Origin: Candidatus Eiseniibacteriota bacterium
GTDB lineage: Bacteria; Eisenbacteria; RBG-16-71-46; CAIMUX01
DNA length: 55,216 bases
NCBI GenBank assembly: GCA_029569475.1
Contig: JAKQSZ010000015.1
Location: 1 to 55,216 of the forward strand
Direction: 5' to 3'
Shown here in pieces: positions 35,539 through 44,800 of this stretch. Numbering within the stretch: the stretch's first letter is position 1; each line of letters opens with the position of its first letter. Both the position numbers and the translations under genes were made by a program. Under the pieces are notes generated by a model. That model did not search any database. It was not told where the DNA came from and saw nothing but the letters and a program-made list of their open reading frames with translations.

Positions 35539-37407
35539 ATGAGCCCGGAGAAGTCGCGTTCCGCGAAAGACCAACGACGCTCCCGCGGCGGTGCCGCGCG
35601 ACGCGCTGAAGGTGTGTCGTCGGGTCCGGCGCAGAGATTGGTGGCCGTCCGCGACCTGATGCGGCGGGATGGGATCACAGCGCTGTTGGTGCCCACCACC
35701 GATCCCCACCAGAGCGAGTACGTCCCGCAGTGCTGGACGCGACGGGCGTGGCTCAGCGGGTTCACCGGTTCGGCGGGCGAGCTGCTGGTGACCGCTGATG
35801 ACGCCGCCCTTTGGACCGACGGTCGCTACTGGATCCAGGCCGCCCGCGAACTCCGCGGCAGTGGGATCCGGTTGATGAAGTCGGGGATCTCCGGGGTGCC
35901 GACCCTGCACCAGCGCCTTGCCGCCATCCTCGAGCCCGGCCAGGTCGTGGCGGTCGATGCCCGGACGATCTCCGTGAGAGCCGCCGCGGAACTGGAGCGG
36001 GCGATCCGCCCTTCCGGCGCGCGCGTGTCGTTCCTGCGGGAGAACCTGGTTGACGAGATCTGGACCGACCGGCCCGAGCCGCCGCTGGAGCCGGTGCAGA
36101 TCCTGCCACCGAAGTTCTCCGGCGAGACCACCGCTTCCAAGCTGCGGCGGGTGCGCAAGGAGATGGCCTCCCGTCGGGCCGACGCCCTCCTGGTGAGCGC
36201 GCTCGACGCGGTCGCCTGGCTGTTCAACATCCGCGGCCGCGACACGGCGTACAACCCGATCACGATCGCCTACGGACTCGTCACCTCCGGCCAGGCCAGC
36301 CTCTTCATCGACGCCCGGAAGCTGCCCGACGGCGTCCGGCAGCGCCTGGGTTCCCAGATCACGATCCGGCCTTATGAAGACCTCGAGGCCGCTCTCCGCG
36401 AGCTGGCCGCCGAGCGGCGGCGGGTCTGGGCCGAGGAGGCAGGCACCAGCCGTTGGGCGGCGGACCTCCTGAAGGACTGCCCGCTCGTCACCGAGCCGAG
36501 CCCGATCCACCTCATGAAGGCCCGCAAGAACGCGACCGAGATCGCCGGCATGAAGGCGGCGCACGTGCGCGACGGCGTGGCCATGGTGCGCTTCCTCCGG
36601 TGGCTCTCCGAGGCCGTCGGACGGGAAGAGCTCACCGAATCCGACGTCGCCCGGCAGCTCGAAGCGTTGCGGGCCGAAGGGGAGCACTTCCAGGGGCTGA
36701 GCTTCGACACCATCTCGGCCTACGGAGAGCACGCTGCCCTTCCTCACTACCGGACGATTCCGGAAACCGACGTTCCCCTCAAGCTCGAGGGGATGTACCT
36801 GGTGGACTCGGGAGCGCAGTACCTCGATGGCACGACCGACATCACCCGCACCGTGCTGCTCGGCCGCCGCGCCCCCGCGCGCTACCGCGAAGAGTTCACC
36901 CGCGTGCTCAAGGGGCACATCGCGATGGCGACCGCGCGCTTCCCCACCGGCGTCAAGGGCTATCGCCTGGACGTCCTGGCGCGGGTCCCGCTCTGGGAGG
37001 CCGGGCTGGACTACAACCATGGGACGGGCCACGGGATCGGACACTTCCTCTGCGTGCACGAGGGCCCGCAGTCGATCTCCTCCCGCGAAGGGGGAGAGGC
37101 GCTCGAGCCGGGCAACATCCTCTCCAACGAGCCGGGCCACTATGTCGAGGGCTCACACGGGATCCGCACGGAGAACCTGATCCTGGTGGTCGAGGCCGAT
37201 GGACCGGCGGCGGACGGCCGCCGTTTCCTGACCTTCGAGACCATCACGCTGTGCCCGATCGACACCCGCCTCATGGAGCCGAAGCTGCTGACCGAGCCGG
37301 AACGGCACTGGCTGAACGACTACCACCGGCGCGTCCTCAAGACGCTCGGCCCGCTCCTGGCGGGGCCGGATCTGGCGTGGTTGCGGCAAGCCTGCGCGGC
37401 GATCTGA
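35539..37407 (+). CDS. Xaa-Pro aminopeptidase (M24B)
   Basis: This cytoplasmic metallo-aminopeptidase releases the first residue before proline. The 622-residue protein has the long three-domain form. Domain 1 begins near R-D-G-I-T-A-L-L-V-P-T-T-D-P-H (~47), and the catalytic pita-bread fold fills the C-terminal 300 residues. Metal ligands are visible: D in Y-L-D-G-T-T-D-I-T-R-T (two aspartates), H in G-H-G-I-G-H-F-L, E in N-E-P-G-H-Y and E in G-I-R-T-E-N. ATG at 35539 has AAGGAGG upstream. Starts before it give a basic extension with no homology. It opens a plus-strand run with nitroreductase, glycosyltransferase and flippase. Confidence 0.9.
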   Translation: MSPEKSRSAKDQRRSRGGAARRAEGVSSGPAQRLVAVRDLMRRDGITALLVPTTDPHQSEYVPQCWTRRAWLSGFTGSAGELLVTADDAALWTDGRYWIQAARELRGSGIRLMKSGISGVPTLHQRLAAILEPGQVVAVDARTISVRAAAELERAIRPSGARVSFLRENLVDEIWTDRPEPPLEPVQILPPKFSGETTASKLRRVRKEMASRRADALLVSALDAVAWLFNIRGRDTAYNPITIAYGLVTSGQASLFIDARKLPDGVRQRLGSQITIRPYEDLEAALRELAAERRRVWAEEAGTSRWAADLLKDCPLVTEPSPIHLMKARKNATEIAGMKAAHVRDGVAMVRFLRWLSEAVGREELTESDVARQLEALRAEGEHFQGLSFDTISAYGEHAALPHYRTIPETDVPLKLEGMYLVDSGAQYLDGTTDITRTVLLGRRAPARYREEFTRVLKGHIAMATARFPTGVKGYRLDVLARVPLWEAGLDYNHGTGHGIGHFLCVHEGPQSISSREGGEALEPGNILSNEPGHYVEGSHGIRTENLILVVEADGPAADGRRFLTFETITLCPIDTRLMEPKLLTEPERHWLNDYHRRVLKTLGPLLAGPDLAWLRQACAAI

Positions 37408-37440
37408 GGGCGAAGGCGGATCCACGAGAGGAAGGCTGCG

Positions 37441-37950
37441 ATGGACATCATGGAGGCGATCCTCTCCCGGCGCAGCGTGCGGGAGTACACCTCGGAGCCG
37501 GTCGGCGAGGCGGAGATCGATCAGCTCCTGCGGGCGGCGATGAACGCCCCCTCGGCCGGCAAGGAACGGCCCTGGCACTTCGTGGTCATTCGCAGCCGCG
37601 CCACCCTCGAGGAGATCGCGCGTTTCCACCCCTACGCGCAGATGCTGCACGCCGCTCCGGCGGGCGTCCTGGTCTGCGCCGATACCACGCTGGAGCGGCA
37701 GCCGGGCTTCTGGGTCCAGGACTGCGCGGCCGCGGCCCAGAACATCATGCTGGCGGCGGTGGCGCAGGGACTGGGCGCGGTCTGGGTGGGGATGCACCCG
37801 GTGGCCGACCGCGTCCAATCGATGCGCGAGTTGCTCAACCTTCCCGAACCGGTGATCCCCCTCGCGCTGGTGGCGGTTGGACACCCCGCGCGCGAGACGC
37901 CGCGGCAGGATCACTACGACACCTCGCGCATCCACCGGGAACGGTGGTGA
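37441..37950 (+). CDS. Nitroreductase family protein
   Basis: The 169-residue FMN oxidoreductase shows the family start R-R-S-V-R-E-Y (S-R-R-S-V-R) with A-P-S-A-G near 37, then V-Q-D-C-A-A-A-A-Q-N-I-M-L-A-A near 97. Short members of 160-180 residues are common. It begins 33 bases after the aminopeptidase and precedes the glycosyltransferase by 34. Ribosome binding site GAGAGGAAGG. The natural substrate is unknown. Confidence 0.92.
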   Translation: MDIMEAILSRRSVREYTSEPVGEAEIDQLLRAAMNAPSAGKERPWHFVVIRSRATLEEIARFHPYAQMLHAAPAGVLVCADTTLERQPGFWVQDCAAAAQNIMLAAVAQGLGAVWVGMHPVADRVQSMRELLNLPEPVIPLALVAVGHPARETPRQDHYDTSRIHRERW

Positions 37951-37984
37951 CGCCCTCCGGGGCGCGATCGGCGGCTGAGCTGTC

Positions 37985-39235
37985 ATGAAGGTCCTCGGCC
38001 TCTCGTCGTGGAGCAGCTTCTGGTCGATGGGGACCAACAAGGGAGCCAACAGCTTCTTTCTCGCGCCCCACGCTTACGCCCGCCTCGGCCACGAGATCCA
38101 CGTCTCCATGCCGCACGAGAAGGGATTGCCCTTCCACGAGGTCGATGAGGGGATCCACATCCACCGCTTCCGTTGCGCCCGGGTCGACAGCAACCCGGCG
38201 CGGCCGGTCCCGATCCGCTTGGCCTCGCGCGTGCTCCGCTACGTGAACTACATCGTCGTGGGGACGTGGGCCGCGCTGCGGCTGGGGCGGGAGATCAAGC
38301 CGGATCTCGTGATCGGCTACGGCGTGCAGGCGGCGGCCGCGGCCTCGCTGACGGCGCGCTTTCTGGGGCGGCCGAACGTGACCCGCCTCTTCGGCCTGCA
38401 GCTCAACCACTACCTCAACAGCCGCTGGAAGCTGCCGGCCGCCTTCATGGAGATCTTCGGGCTGAAGGCGCGGGCGCGCTACCTGATCATCCACGATGAC
38501 GGCTCCCAGGGGGACAAGCTGGCCAGGCGCATGGGGGTGCCCCCGGAGCGGATCTGCTTCTGGCGCGACGGCTATGATCCCGCGATCTGTGCCGCCAGTT
38601 CCGAGGTCGCGCGCATCCGGGGCGAACTGGCCATCCCGGCGGACCATGTCATCCTCTTTTGCGTCGGACGTCTGGGAGAGGACAAGAAGATGGGGCGCCT
38701 CATCGAAGTCCTCCCCGGGATCCTGGCGCAGGAACCGTCGGTCACGCTTCTGTTGGTGGGCGACGGGCCGGATCGGCCCCTGATCGAGCGGGCGATCGAG
38801 GAGCGGGGAGTGCGGGACCACGTGCGTCTGCCCGGGGGCGTCACGCGGGACCGGCTGGCGCCGTACTTCCAACTCGGCGACATCTTCGTGGGAGTCTCCG
38901 ACCGGACCAACGCCAACCTGCCGTCGGTCGAGGCCATGAGCTGCGGCAAGCCGCTCGTCGTGCTGGACGTGGGGGGAACGAACACGCTGGTCGAGCGTGG
39001 GGTCACGGGTCTGCTGGTCGATCCGGCCCGCTGGCGGGAGGACCTGCCGGCCGCGCTTCTGGCCCTCGTCCGCGATCCGGCCCGCCGCCGCGCCCTGGGG
39101 GAGGCGGCGCGGGAAAAGGTGCTCGGTCAGTTTCCCACGATCGAGGGACGTCAGGAGATGGAGGTCTCCATCGGCCTGCGCGCGGTTCGCGAGTTCCAAT
39201 CGGAACAGGCGGCGGGCCGCCGTCAGACGGCCTGA
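37985..39235 (+). CDS. GT4 family glycosyltransferase
   Basis: The 416-residue GT-B fold transferase adds a sugar from an activated donor, probably in cell-surface glycan synthesis. The N-terminal acceptor half begins M-K-V-L-G-L-S-S. The C-terminal half has F-C-V-G-R-L-G-E-D-K-K near 222, L-L-V-G-D-G-P-D near 258 and the E-x7-E nucleotide-binding pattern S-V-E-A-M-S-C-G-K-P-L-V near 316. A flippase gene follows 15 bases later, and the two together point to an exopolysaccharide or lipid-linked oligosaccharide. The acceptor is unknown. Confidence 0.92.
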   Translation: MKVLGLSSWSSFWSMGTNKGANSFFLAPHAYARLGHEIHVSMPHEKGLPFHEVDEGIHIHRFRCARVDSNPARPVPIRLASRVLRYVNYIVVGTWAALRLGREIKPDLVIGYGVQAAAAASLTARFLGRPNVTRLFGLQLNHYLNSRWKLPAAFMEIFGLKARARYLIIHDDGSQGDKLARRMGVPPERICFWRDGYDPAICAASSEVARIRGELAIPADHVILFCVGRLGEDKKMGRLIEVLPGILAQEPSVTLLLVGDGPDRPLIERAIEERGVRDHVRLPGGVTRDRLAPYFQLGDIFVGVSDRTNANLPSVEAMSCGKPLVVLDVGGTNTLVERGVTGLLVDPARWREDLPAALLALVRDPARRRALGEAAREKVLGQFPTIEGRQEMEVSIGLRAVREFQSEQAAGRRQTA

Positions 39236-39250
39236 GGCAAGGTCCACGAT

Positions 39251-40585
39251 TTGGGCATCCTGCGCCAGAGCGCCGCCACCCTCTTCAGCCGGGGCCTCAT
39301 CATGCTGATCAACATCCCGATCAGCATGATCATCGCGCGCACCCTGGGGGCGGAAGGCCAGGGGATCTACATCTCGGCGATCACCTTCCCGGGGCTCTTC
39401 GCGGGGATCGGCCTGCTTGGTTTTGACGCCGCCCACCTCTTCTTCCTGGCCCGCGACCGGCGCTGCCTCGCCAACGTGGCCGCCAATTCGCTGCTCGTCT
39501 TCGCCGTCCTGCTGTTGCTGCTGCCGCCGATCTATGCCGCGCTGCTGCGGCCGATGCTGGGGGAGGAGTACGCTGCGCTGCGTCCGTACCTGCTGCTTTC
39601 GACCTCCATCGTGCCGCTCATGGTTTCCCGCCATCTCTTCCTGGCGCTGTTCCTGGGCCTGGGGAAGGTGGAGGCGTACAACTTCTGGCTGGTCGCCACG
39701 CAAGTGGCGCTTCTGGCCCTGGTGGCAGCCGGGCTCTACGTGGCCAAGGCGGCGACGGGGTTCGCCGTTGCCGCCTATGCCGCGAGCCTGTTTCTTTTCG
39801 CGGTGCCCTCGCTTGTCTGGGTGCGGCGGGAGATGCGGCGCAGCGGGGAGACCCGCCTGCGCCTCGACCTGGACCTGCTGCGGCGGAGCTTCGTCTATGG
39901 CCTCAAAGGTCACCCCGGCACGATCCTCACGCAGTTCACCTTCCGCTTCGACATGGTTCTGATCTTCCGTTGGCTGGGGGCCGCGGCGCAGGGCTACTAC
40001 AGCATCGCCGTGCTCCTGGCGGAGAAACTGACCCACCTCACCACCAGCGTGCAGTTCGTGCTCTTTCCCAAGATCTCCGCCGCCCGGCGCGAGGACGCCG
40101 ACCGCGTCACCCCGATCGTCTGCCGGCAGACGCTCTTCTGGATGGCCCTGGGAGGACTGGCCCTCTTCGCGCTGGGCCGGTGGTTCCTCCTGCTGTTCTA
40201 CACCGAGGACTATCTCCCGGCGCTGCGCTCCTTCCGCATCCTCCTGCCGGGCATCGTGGTCCTGACGGTCGCCAACCTGCTCTGGAGCGATCTCTCGGGG
40301 CGGGACCGGCGCGGGCTCTGCACGATCGCCATGTCGATCTCCTTCGTCGTCAACCTGGCCCTGAATTTCCTCTGGATCCCCCGCTTCGGTATTGAGGGCG
40401 CCGCGGCTTCGTCGGTGGTGGCCTATGCGGTGCAGAGCGGCGTCATGTCGGTCTTCTTCTGGCGCCTCACCGGCATCCCGCCGTGGGACCTGGTGATCCC
40501 GCGGCCGGGCGACTTCGTCCTTTACCGTGATGCGGGGGTCAAGCTCAAGGCGAAGCTGTCACGGAGAGCAACCGAAACCCCCTAG
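39251..40585 (+). CDS. Polysaccharide flippase (MOP superfamily)
   Basis: The 444-residue membrane protein has about 12-14 helices and looks like a Wzx/MurJ-type lipid-linked oligosaccharide flippase. It begins at a TTG (39251) after a weak AAGG; the next methionine (I-M-L-I-N) lies 18 residues in. Characteristic helix 1 features, R-x-L-G-A-E-G-Q-G-I-Y, are present. It pairs with the glycosyltransferase gene 15 bases upstream. A long inverted repeat follows the stop. Confidence 0.88.
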   Translation: MGILRQSAATLFSRGLIMLINIPISMIIARTLGAEGQGIYISAITFPGLFAGIGLLGFDAAHLFFLARDRRCLANVAANSLLVFAVLLLLLPPIYAALLRPMLGEEYAALRPYLLLSTSIVPLMVSRHLFLALFLGLGKVEAYNFWLVATQVALLALVAAGLYVAKAATGFAVAAYAASLFLFAVPSLVWVRREMRRSGETRLRLDLDLLRRSFVYGLKGHPGTILTQFTFRFDMVLIFRWLGAAAQGYYSIAVLLAEKLTHLTTSVQFVLFPKISAARREDADRVTPIVCRQTLFWMALGGLALFALGRWFLLLFYTEDYLPALRSFRILLPGIVVLTVANLLWSDLSGRDRRGLCTIAMSISFVVNLALNFLWIPRFGIEGAAASSVVAYAVQSGVMSVFFWRLTGIPPWDLVIPRPGDFVLYRDAGVKLKAKLSRRATETP

Positions 40586-40594
40586 ACCTGAAGA

Positions 40595-40653
40595 ACAGGC
40601 CGGCGTGAGCAGGGGACGATCGTTCAGGAACGGATGGACTCGTGCCGGCCTGT
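40595..40653. repeat. 10-bp inverted repeat with 39-base loop
   Basis: ACAGGCCGGC (40595-40604) and its exact complement (40644-40653) follow the flippase stop by nine bases. A structured terminator without a T-run is one reading; a binding site or a small element is another. No ORF in the loop. Confidence 0.5.
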
Positions 40654-40732
40654 GCTAGGATCCCCGGTTCGCAGTCCCCCCCGAGGATGGTGGGGCTGGT
40701 GTCCGCGGTCCCCACGTCCAGGAGAGCATGGC

Positions 40733-41185
40733 ATGCCAACGAGCACGATCGATCTCTATCGCGTAGTTCGCGCGCCGGCCGCGAAGATCTTCCGCGCCTT
40801 CACTGATGCATCGGCGATGTGCAAGTGGCTTCCGCCGCACGGCTTCACCGGAACCGTGCACGAGCTGGACCCCCGCGAGGGCGGAAGCTACCGGATGTCC
40901 TTCACCAACCTCGCTACCGGACAAAGCCATTCCTTTGGCGGCCGGTACCTCGAACTCAAGCCGAACGAGCTGATCCGCTACACCGACAAGTTCGAAGACC
41001 CGAGTCTGCCGGGAGAGATGCAGACCACTGTGACACTGCGGCCGGTCACGGGCGGCACCGAGCTGAGGATCCGGCAGGAGGGAGTTCCCGAGGTCATCCC
41101 GGCCGAGATGTGCCACCTGGGCTGGCAAGAATCGCTCTATCTGCTCGCCCTCCTCGTGGAGCCGGAGATTCCGAGCGGGGCCTGA
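40733..41185 (+). CDS. SRPBCC (AHSA1-like) protein
   Basis: The 150-residue protein has the START-like ligand-binding fold of the SRPBCC family. It begins V-R-A-P-A-A-K-I-F-R-A-F-T-D near 12, then K-W-L-P-P-H-G-F near 32, a long beta-sheet (G-G-S-Y-R-M-S-F and T-T-V-T-L-R-P) and C-terminal helix G-W-Q-E-S-L near 132. ATG at 40733 has GGAGAG upstream. The ECF sigma gene follows 47 bases later, which suggests the three-gene set of SRPBCC, sigma and kinase is one unit. It binds a hydrophobic ligand in related proteins; the ligand is unknown here. Confidence 0.88.
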   Translation: MPTSTIDLYRVVRAPAAKIFRAFTDASAMCKWLPPHGFTGTVHELDPREGGSYRMSFTNLATGQSHSFGGRYLELKPNELIRYTDKFEDPSLPGEMQTTVTLRPVTGGTELRIRQEGVPEVIPAEMCHLGWQESLYLLALLVEPEIPSGA

Positions 41186-41232
41186 GGGAGGAGGCCGGCG
41201 GCACGGATACACGGCGGTGCCACGGGATCCCC

Positions 41233-41868
41233 ATGCCCGATCTTGAGATCACCCAACTGCTCCACGCCGCCTCCGGCGGGGAGCCGCTGCCGCGTCCGGC
41301 GGTTGACCGGATCTTCGCCGCTGCCTACCGCGAACTCCGCGCTTCCGCGGGGCGGGCCATGCGACGGGAGCGGTCCGACCACACGCTGCAGCCGACCGAA
41401 CTGATCAATGAGGTCTACCTGCGGCTGGCCGGCGAGACTCCGGAGCGATGGCAGGATCGGGCCCACTTCTTCGGCATCGCCTCCCGGGCCATGCGCCAGG
41501 TGCTGGTCGATCACGCCCGGCGCCGCTGCGCCCAGAAGCGAGGCGCCGGCCGGGTGGCGATTTCGCTGGAAGATGCCGGCATCGGCGCCGGGGATGCCGG
41601 GATCGACCTGGTCGACCTGGAACGATCGCTCCAACGGCTCGCGCGACTCCACCCCCGCATGGCGCGAGTCGTCGAACTCCGTGTCTTCGGCGGCCTGTCG
41701 GGGGAAGAGATCAGCCTCGTGGCCGGCGTGTCGCGCAAGACGGTGGTCGATGACTGGCGGGTCGCCGTTCTCTGGTTGCGGGACGAGCTTTCGGGACGAC
41801 CGCACCGCGCCGGCGAGCGGAAGCGCTCCCCGGTCCAGGCGGAACGCGGGAGGGCTGAGGCGCCATGA
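41233..41868 (+). CDS. ECF sigma factor (kinase-linked type)
   Basis: The 211-residue sigma factor lacks region 1 and has region 2 (P-T-E-L-I-N-E-V-Y-L-R-L near 56, then F-F-G-I-A-S-R-A-M-R-Q-V-L-V-D-H-A-R) and region 4 (L-x-R-L-H-P-R-M-A-R-V-V-E-L-R and G-L-S-G-E-E-I-S-L-V-A-G near 155). The A-M-R-Q-V-L-V-D-H-A-R-R segment is typical of the subfamily found next to serine/threonine kinases in Planctomycetes, Acidobacteria and relatives. The kinase gene follows 16 bases later. The probable model is phosphorylation of the sigma factor instead of an anti-sigma protein (inference from known kinase-linked ECF groups). Confidence 0.9.
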   Translation: MPDLEITQLLHAASGGEPLPRPAVDRIFAAAYRELRASAGRAMRRERSDHTLQPTELINEVYLRLAGETPERWQDRAHFFGIASRAMRQVLVDHARRRCAQKRGAGRVAISLEDAGIGAGDAGIDLVDLERSLQRLARLHPRMARVVELRVFGGLSGEEISLVAGVSRKTVVDDWRVAVLWLRDELSGRPHRAGERKRSPVQAERGRAEAP

Positions 41869-41884
41869 GGCCGGTTGACACACC

Positions 41885-44800
41885 ATGAGGCCGGCTGAGT
41901 TCGAGACGCTCCGCTCGCTGCTGATCCAGGCGCTGGAGCTTGCGCAAGGGGAACGGGAGGGCTTCGTCCGCGCGTGGCCCGGAGACGAGCGGACCCGGTC
42001 GAAGGCCCTGCGCCTGCTCGCGCAGGATCGCCCGCCCCGTGAAGTCGCGCACGACAGCGCCGTCGATGACCTCCCGCCAATTCCCCTCGTCGGGCCTGAG
42101 ATCACACGGCCGGCGAACTCGCTGACTGCGTCCCTGGGGGAGGATGACGCGGCGTACCTCGTCTTCGATGGTGTTCGGCAATGGGGGAGGTTCCCGCCGC
42201 CGACTCCGGAACAGCTCGGACGCCACCGGGTGCTGGGACTGCTGGGCGAAGGAGGCATGGGTTCGGTCTTCCTCGCCCTGGACCAGGAACTGGATCGCCG
42301 GATCGCGATCAAGGTGCTACCGCGGGCGGCTACCCCCTCTTCGGTGGTGCGGCTGCGCCGCGAGGCGCGATTGCTGGCCCGGATCAACCACCCCAACATC
42401 GCGACGATCTATGCGATCGAGCGGGACACGACGCCGGATGCGCTCGCCAACGATGGATCCCCCGAAGACGGTGCGCCGCCGGTCGATCGAGAGCACGTCC
42501 GGTGGCGCGTCTCCCCCGCGGTCCGCCCGCAGACGATAGGCGACGAGGCGGGCCGCATCCTCCTCATCCTTGAGTATGTTCCCGGGCAGACGCTGGCCGA
42601 TCTGTTGGCGGGCGGACGACCGTGCCCTCTCGACCAGGTTCTCTCCATCGCTCGCCAGCTCGCCGGCGCGTTGGAGGCAGCCCATGCGTGCGACGTCATC
42701 CATCGCGACCTCAAACCAGCCAACGTCATGCTTACACCCGCCGGGATCGTCAAGGTGTTGGACTTCGGCATCGCCACGCTGGCCGCCGCCTCGAGCGTGT
42801 CCCCGTCTGACCTGCTCGAATCCGGGGGCGACCATGCGGACCGCCGCGGCGGCGCCGGCCCGGGTCCGGCGATCGCGACCGGTCCGGCGATCGCGACCGG
42901 TCCGGTGGGCACGCCCGGGTACATGAGCCCGGAGCAGATTCGCGGCGAGCCGGGCGATCCCCGGTCCGATCTCTGGTCCTTCGGCTGCATCCTGCACGAG
43001 CTGCTGACGGGGCGGCCGGCGCACGCCGGTTCGAAGACCGCGCGCCTTCGCTCCACCCTGCGCGGCACCCCGCGGGCGTGGTCCTGGCCACGAGGGACTC
43101 CCGAAGCTCTGCGGGATCTGATCCGGCGGGCGTTGGCTCCAGAGGTCGCGTCGCGCATCGCCTCCGCGGCGGAGGCGCGCCGGATCATCGACCGGCTGGT
43201 CGCGCCACGCCCGCGTCCCGATCCGGACATGCGCGCGAAGGCGCGTCGCCCTCGCGGCGCCGGGCTACTCTCGATCGCGCCGGACGCGCCGGGTGCGCCG
43301 GATTCGCTGGACACGCGGGGCGCACCGGACACACCGGGTGCACGAGATGGGCCGGATGCGCCGGTCGCTCCGGGATCGCCGCGCAAGCCAAGGTCGAACC
43401 GGCGCGCCACGACGGAGGAGATCACGTTGCCTCAACCGGCGAGTCGCTTCGTCGGCCGCCGGCGAGAATTGGAGGAGATCGCTGACTCCTTGGATCGCCA
43501 TCGACTCATCTCGCTGGTCGGCCTGGGCGGAAGCGGCAAGACACGCCTCGCCCTGGAGGCGGCGGCACGGTACCGGGCGCGACATCCGGGCCGCATCTGG
43601 TTCGTCGATCTGAGCGCGACCCGCGACCCGCACCTCGTTGCCGGCAAGGTCGCGGCGGCCCTGGGGCGCGAGGGCGCCGGGGATCCCCGCGAGGCGATCG
43701 CTCAGACCGTTGGGCCGACGCGCGCTCTCCTGATCCTGGACAACTGCGAGCAGGTGGTGGAGGCTGGCGCGCAACTCGGGGCGGAACTGCGCGACCGGTG
43801 CCCACAACTCCGGATCGTGGCCACTTCACGCATCCCGCTTGGAACGGAGGATGCCGTCTTGCGGGTGCCTCCGCTGCCGGTGGAGCCGGAGGGGACCCGC
43901 TCCGCGGATCCGCCCATCGATCCTCCACCGGCGGAACCCGAGGGATCTGGCTCCGTGGATCCGCCGCCGGAAGACGCGGTGACGTTGTTCCTCGACCGCG
44001 CCGCCGAGTCCAGGGAGTTGGACCGGATCGCCGGCGCGACGCCGGATTCTGCGAGCCCCTTGATGGAGCAAGTGGAAGCCGACACGCGCTCGGCGGCGCG
44101 GGCGATCTGCCGCCGCCTGGACGGCCTGCCGTTGGCCATTGAACTCGCGGCCAGTTGGGCGGGCATGCTTTCCTTCGCGGAGATCCTGGAGCGGCTGGAC
44201 CACCGCACCCGTCTTCTGGCGGCCGGCACCACGCCCGGACCGGCCCCGGGCGCACCGTCGTTGGCGCAGCGACACCGCGCTCTTCGCACGGTTCTGGATG
44301 AAACCTACGAGTCGCTGTCGATCGAGGAGCAGGCTCTCTTCCGGAGGCTCGCGGTCTTCCCCGCCGGTTGCACGCTGGCTGCGCTGGAGGCCGTCTGTCT
44401 GGACGACGACGGCGCGAGCTGGCAGGGGCTGGACCTGGTGCGCTCGCTCATGGCGCGGTCGCTTCTCGAACGCCGGGCGTCACGCGGTTGGGAGGGAAGC
44501 TCCCGGTACCTGATGCTGGAGGTCGTGCGCGAATACGCGGAGGAGCGGCTGCGCGACGCCCCCCTGGAGGAGAGGCACGGGCTGCTGCGCCGGCAGTTCC
44601 GCTGGTATCTCGACGCCTTCTCCCGGCACGACCCGCACGCGGGAGAGCAGAAAGTATGGGCGACGCGGTTCCTGGAGGAGGAGGAGAACCTCCGCTCTCT
44701 CAGCGTCGCTGTGGAAGAAGGGGATGACCGGCCGGGAAGGGAAGGGGTCATGCCCGAGGTCATGTCCGAGGTCATTCCCGAGGTCATGCCCGAGGTCATG

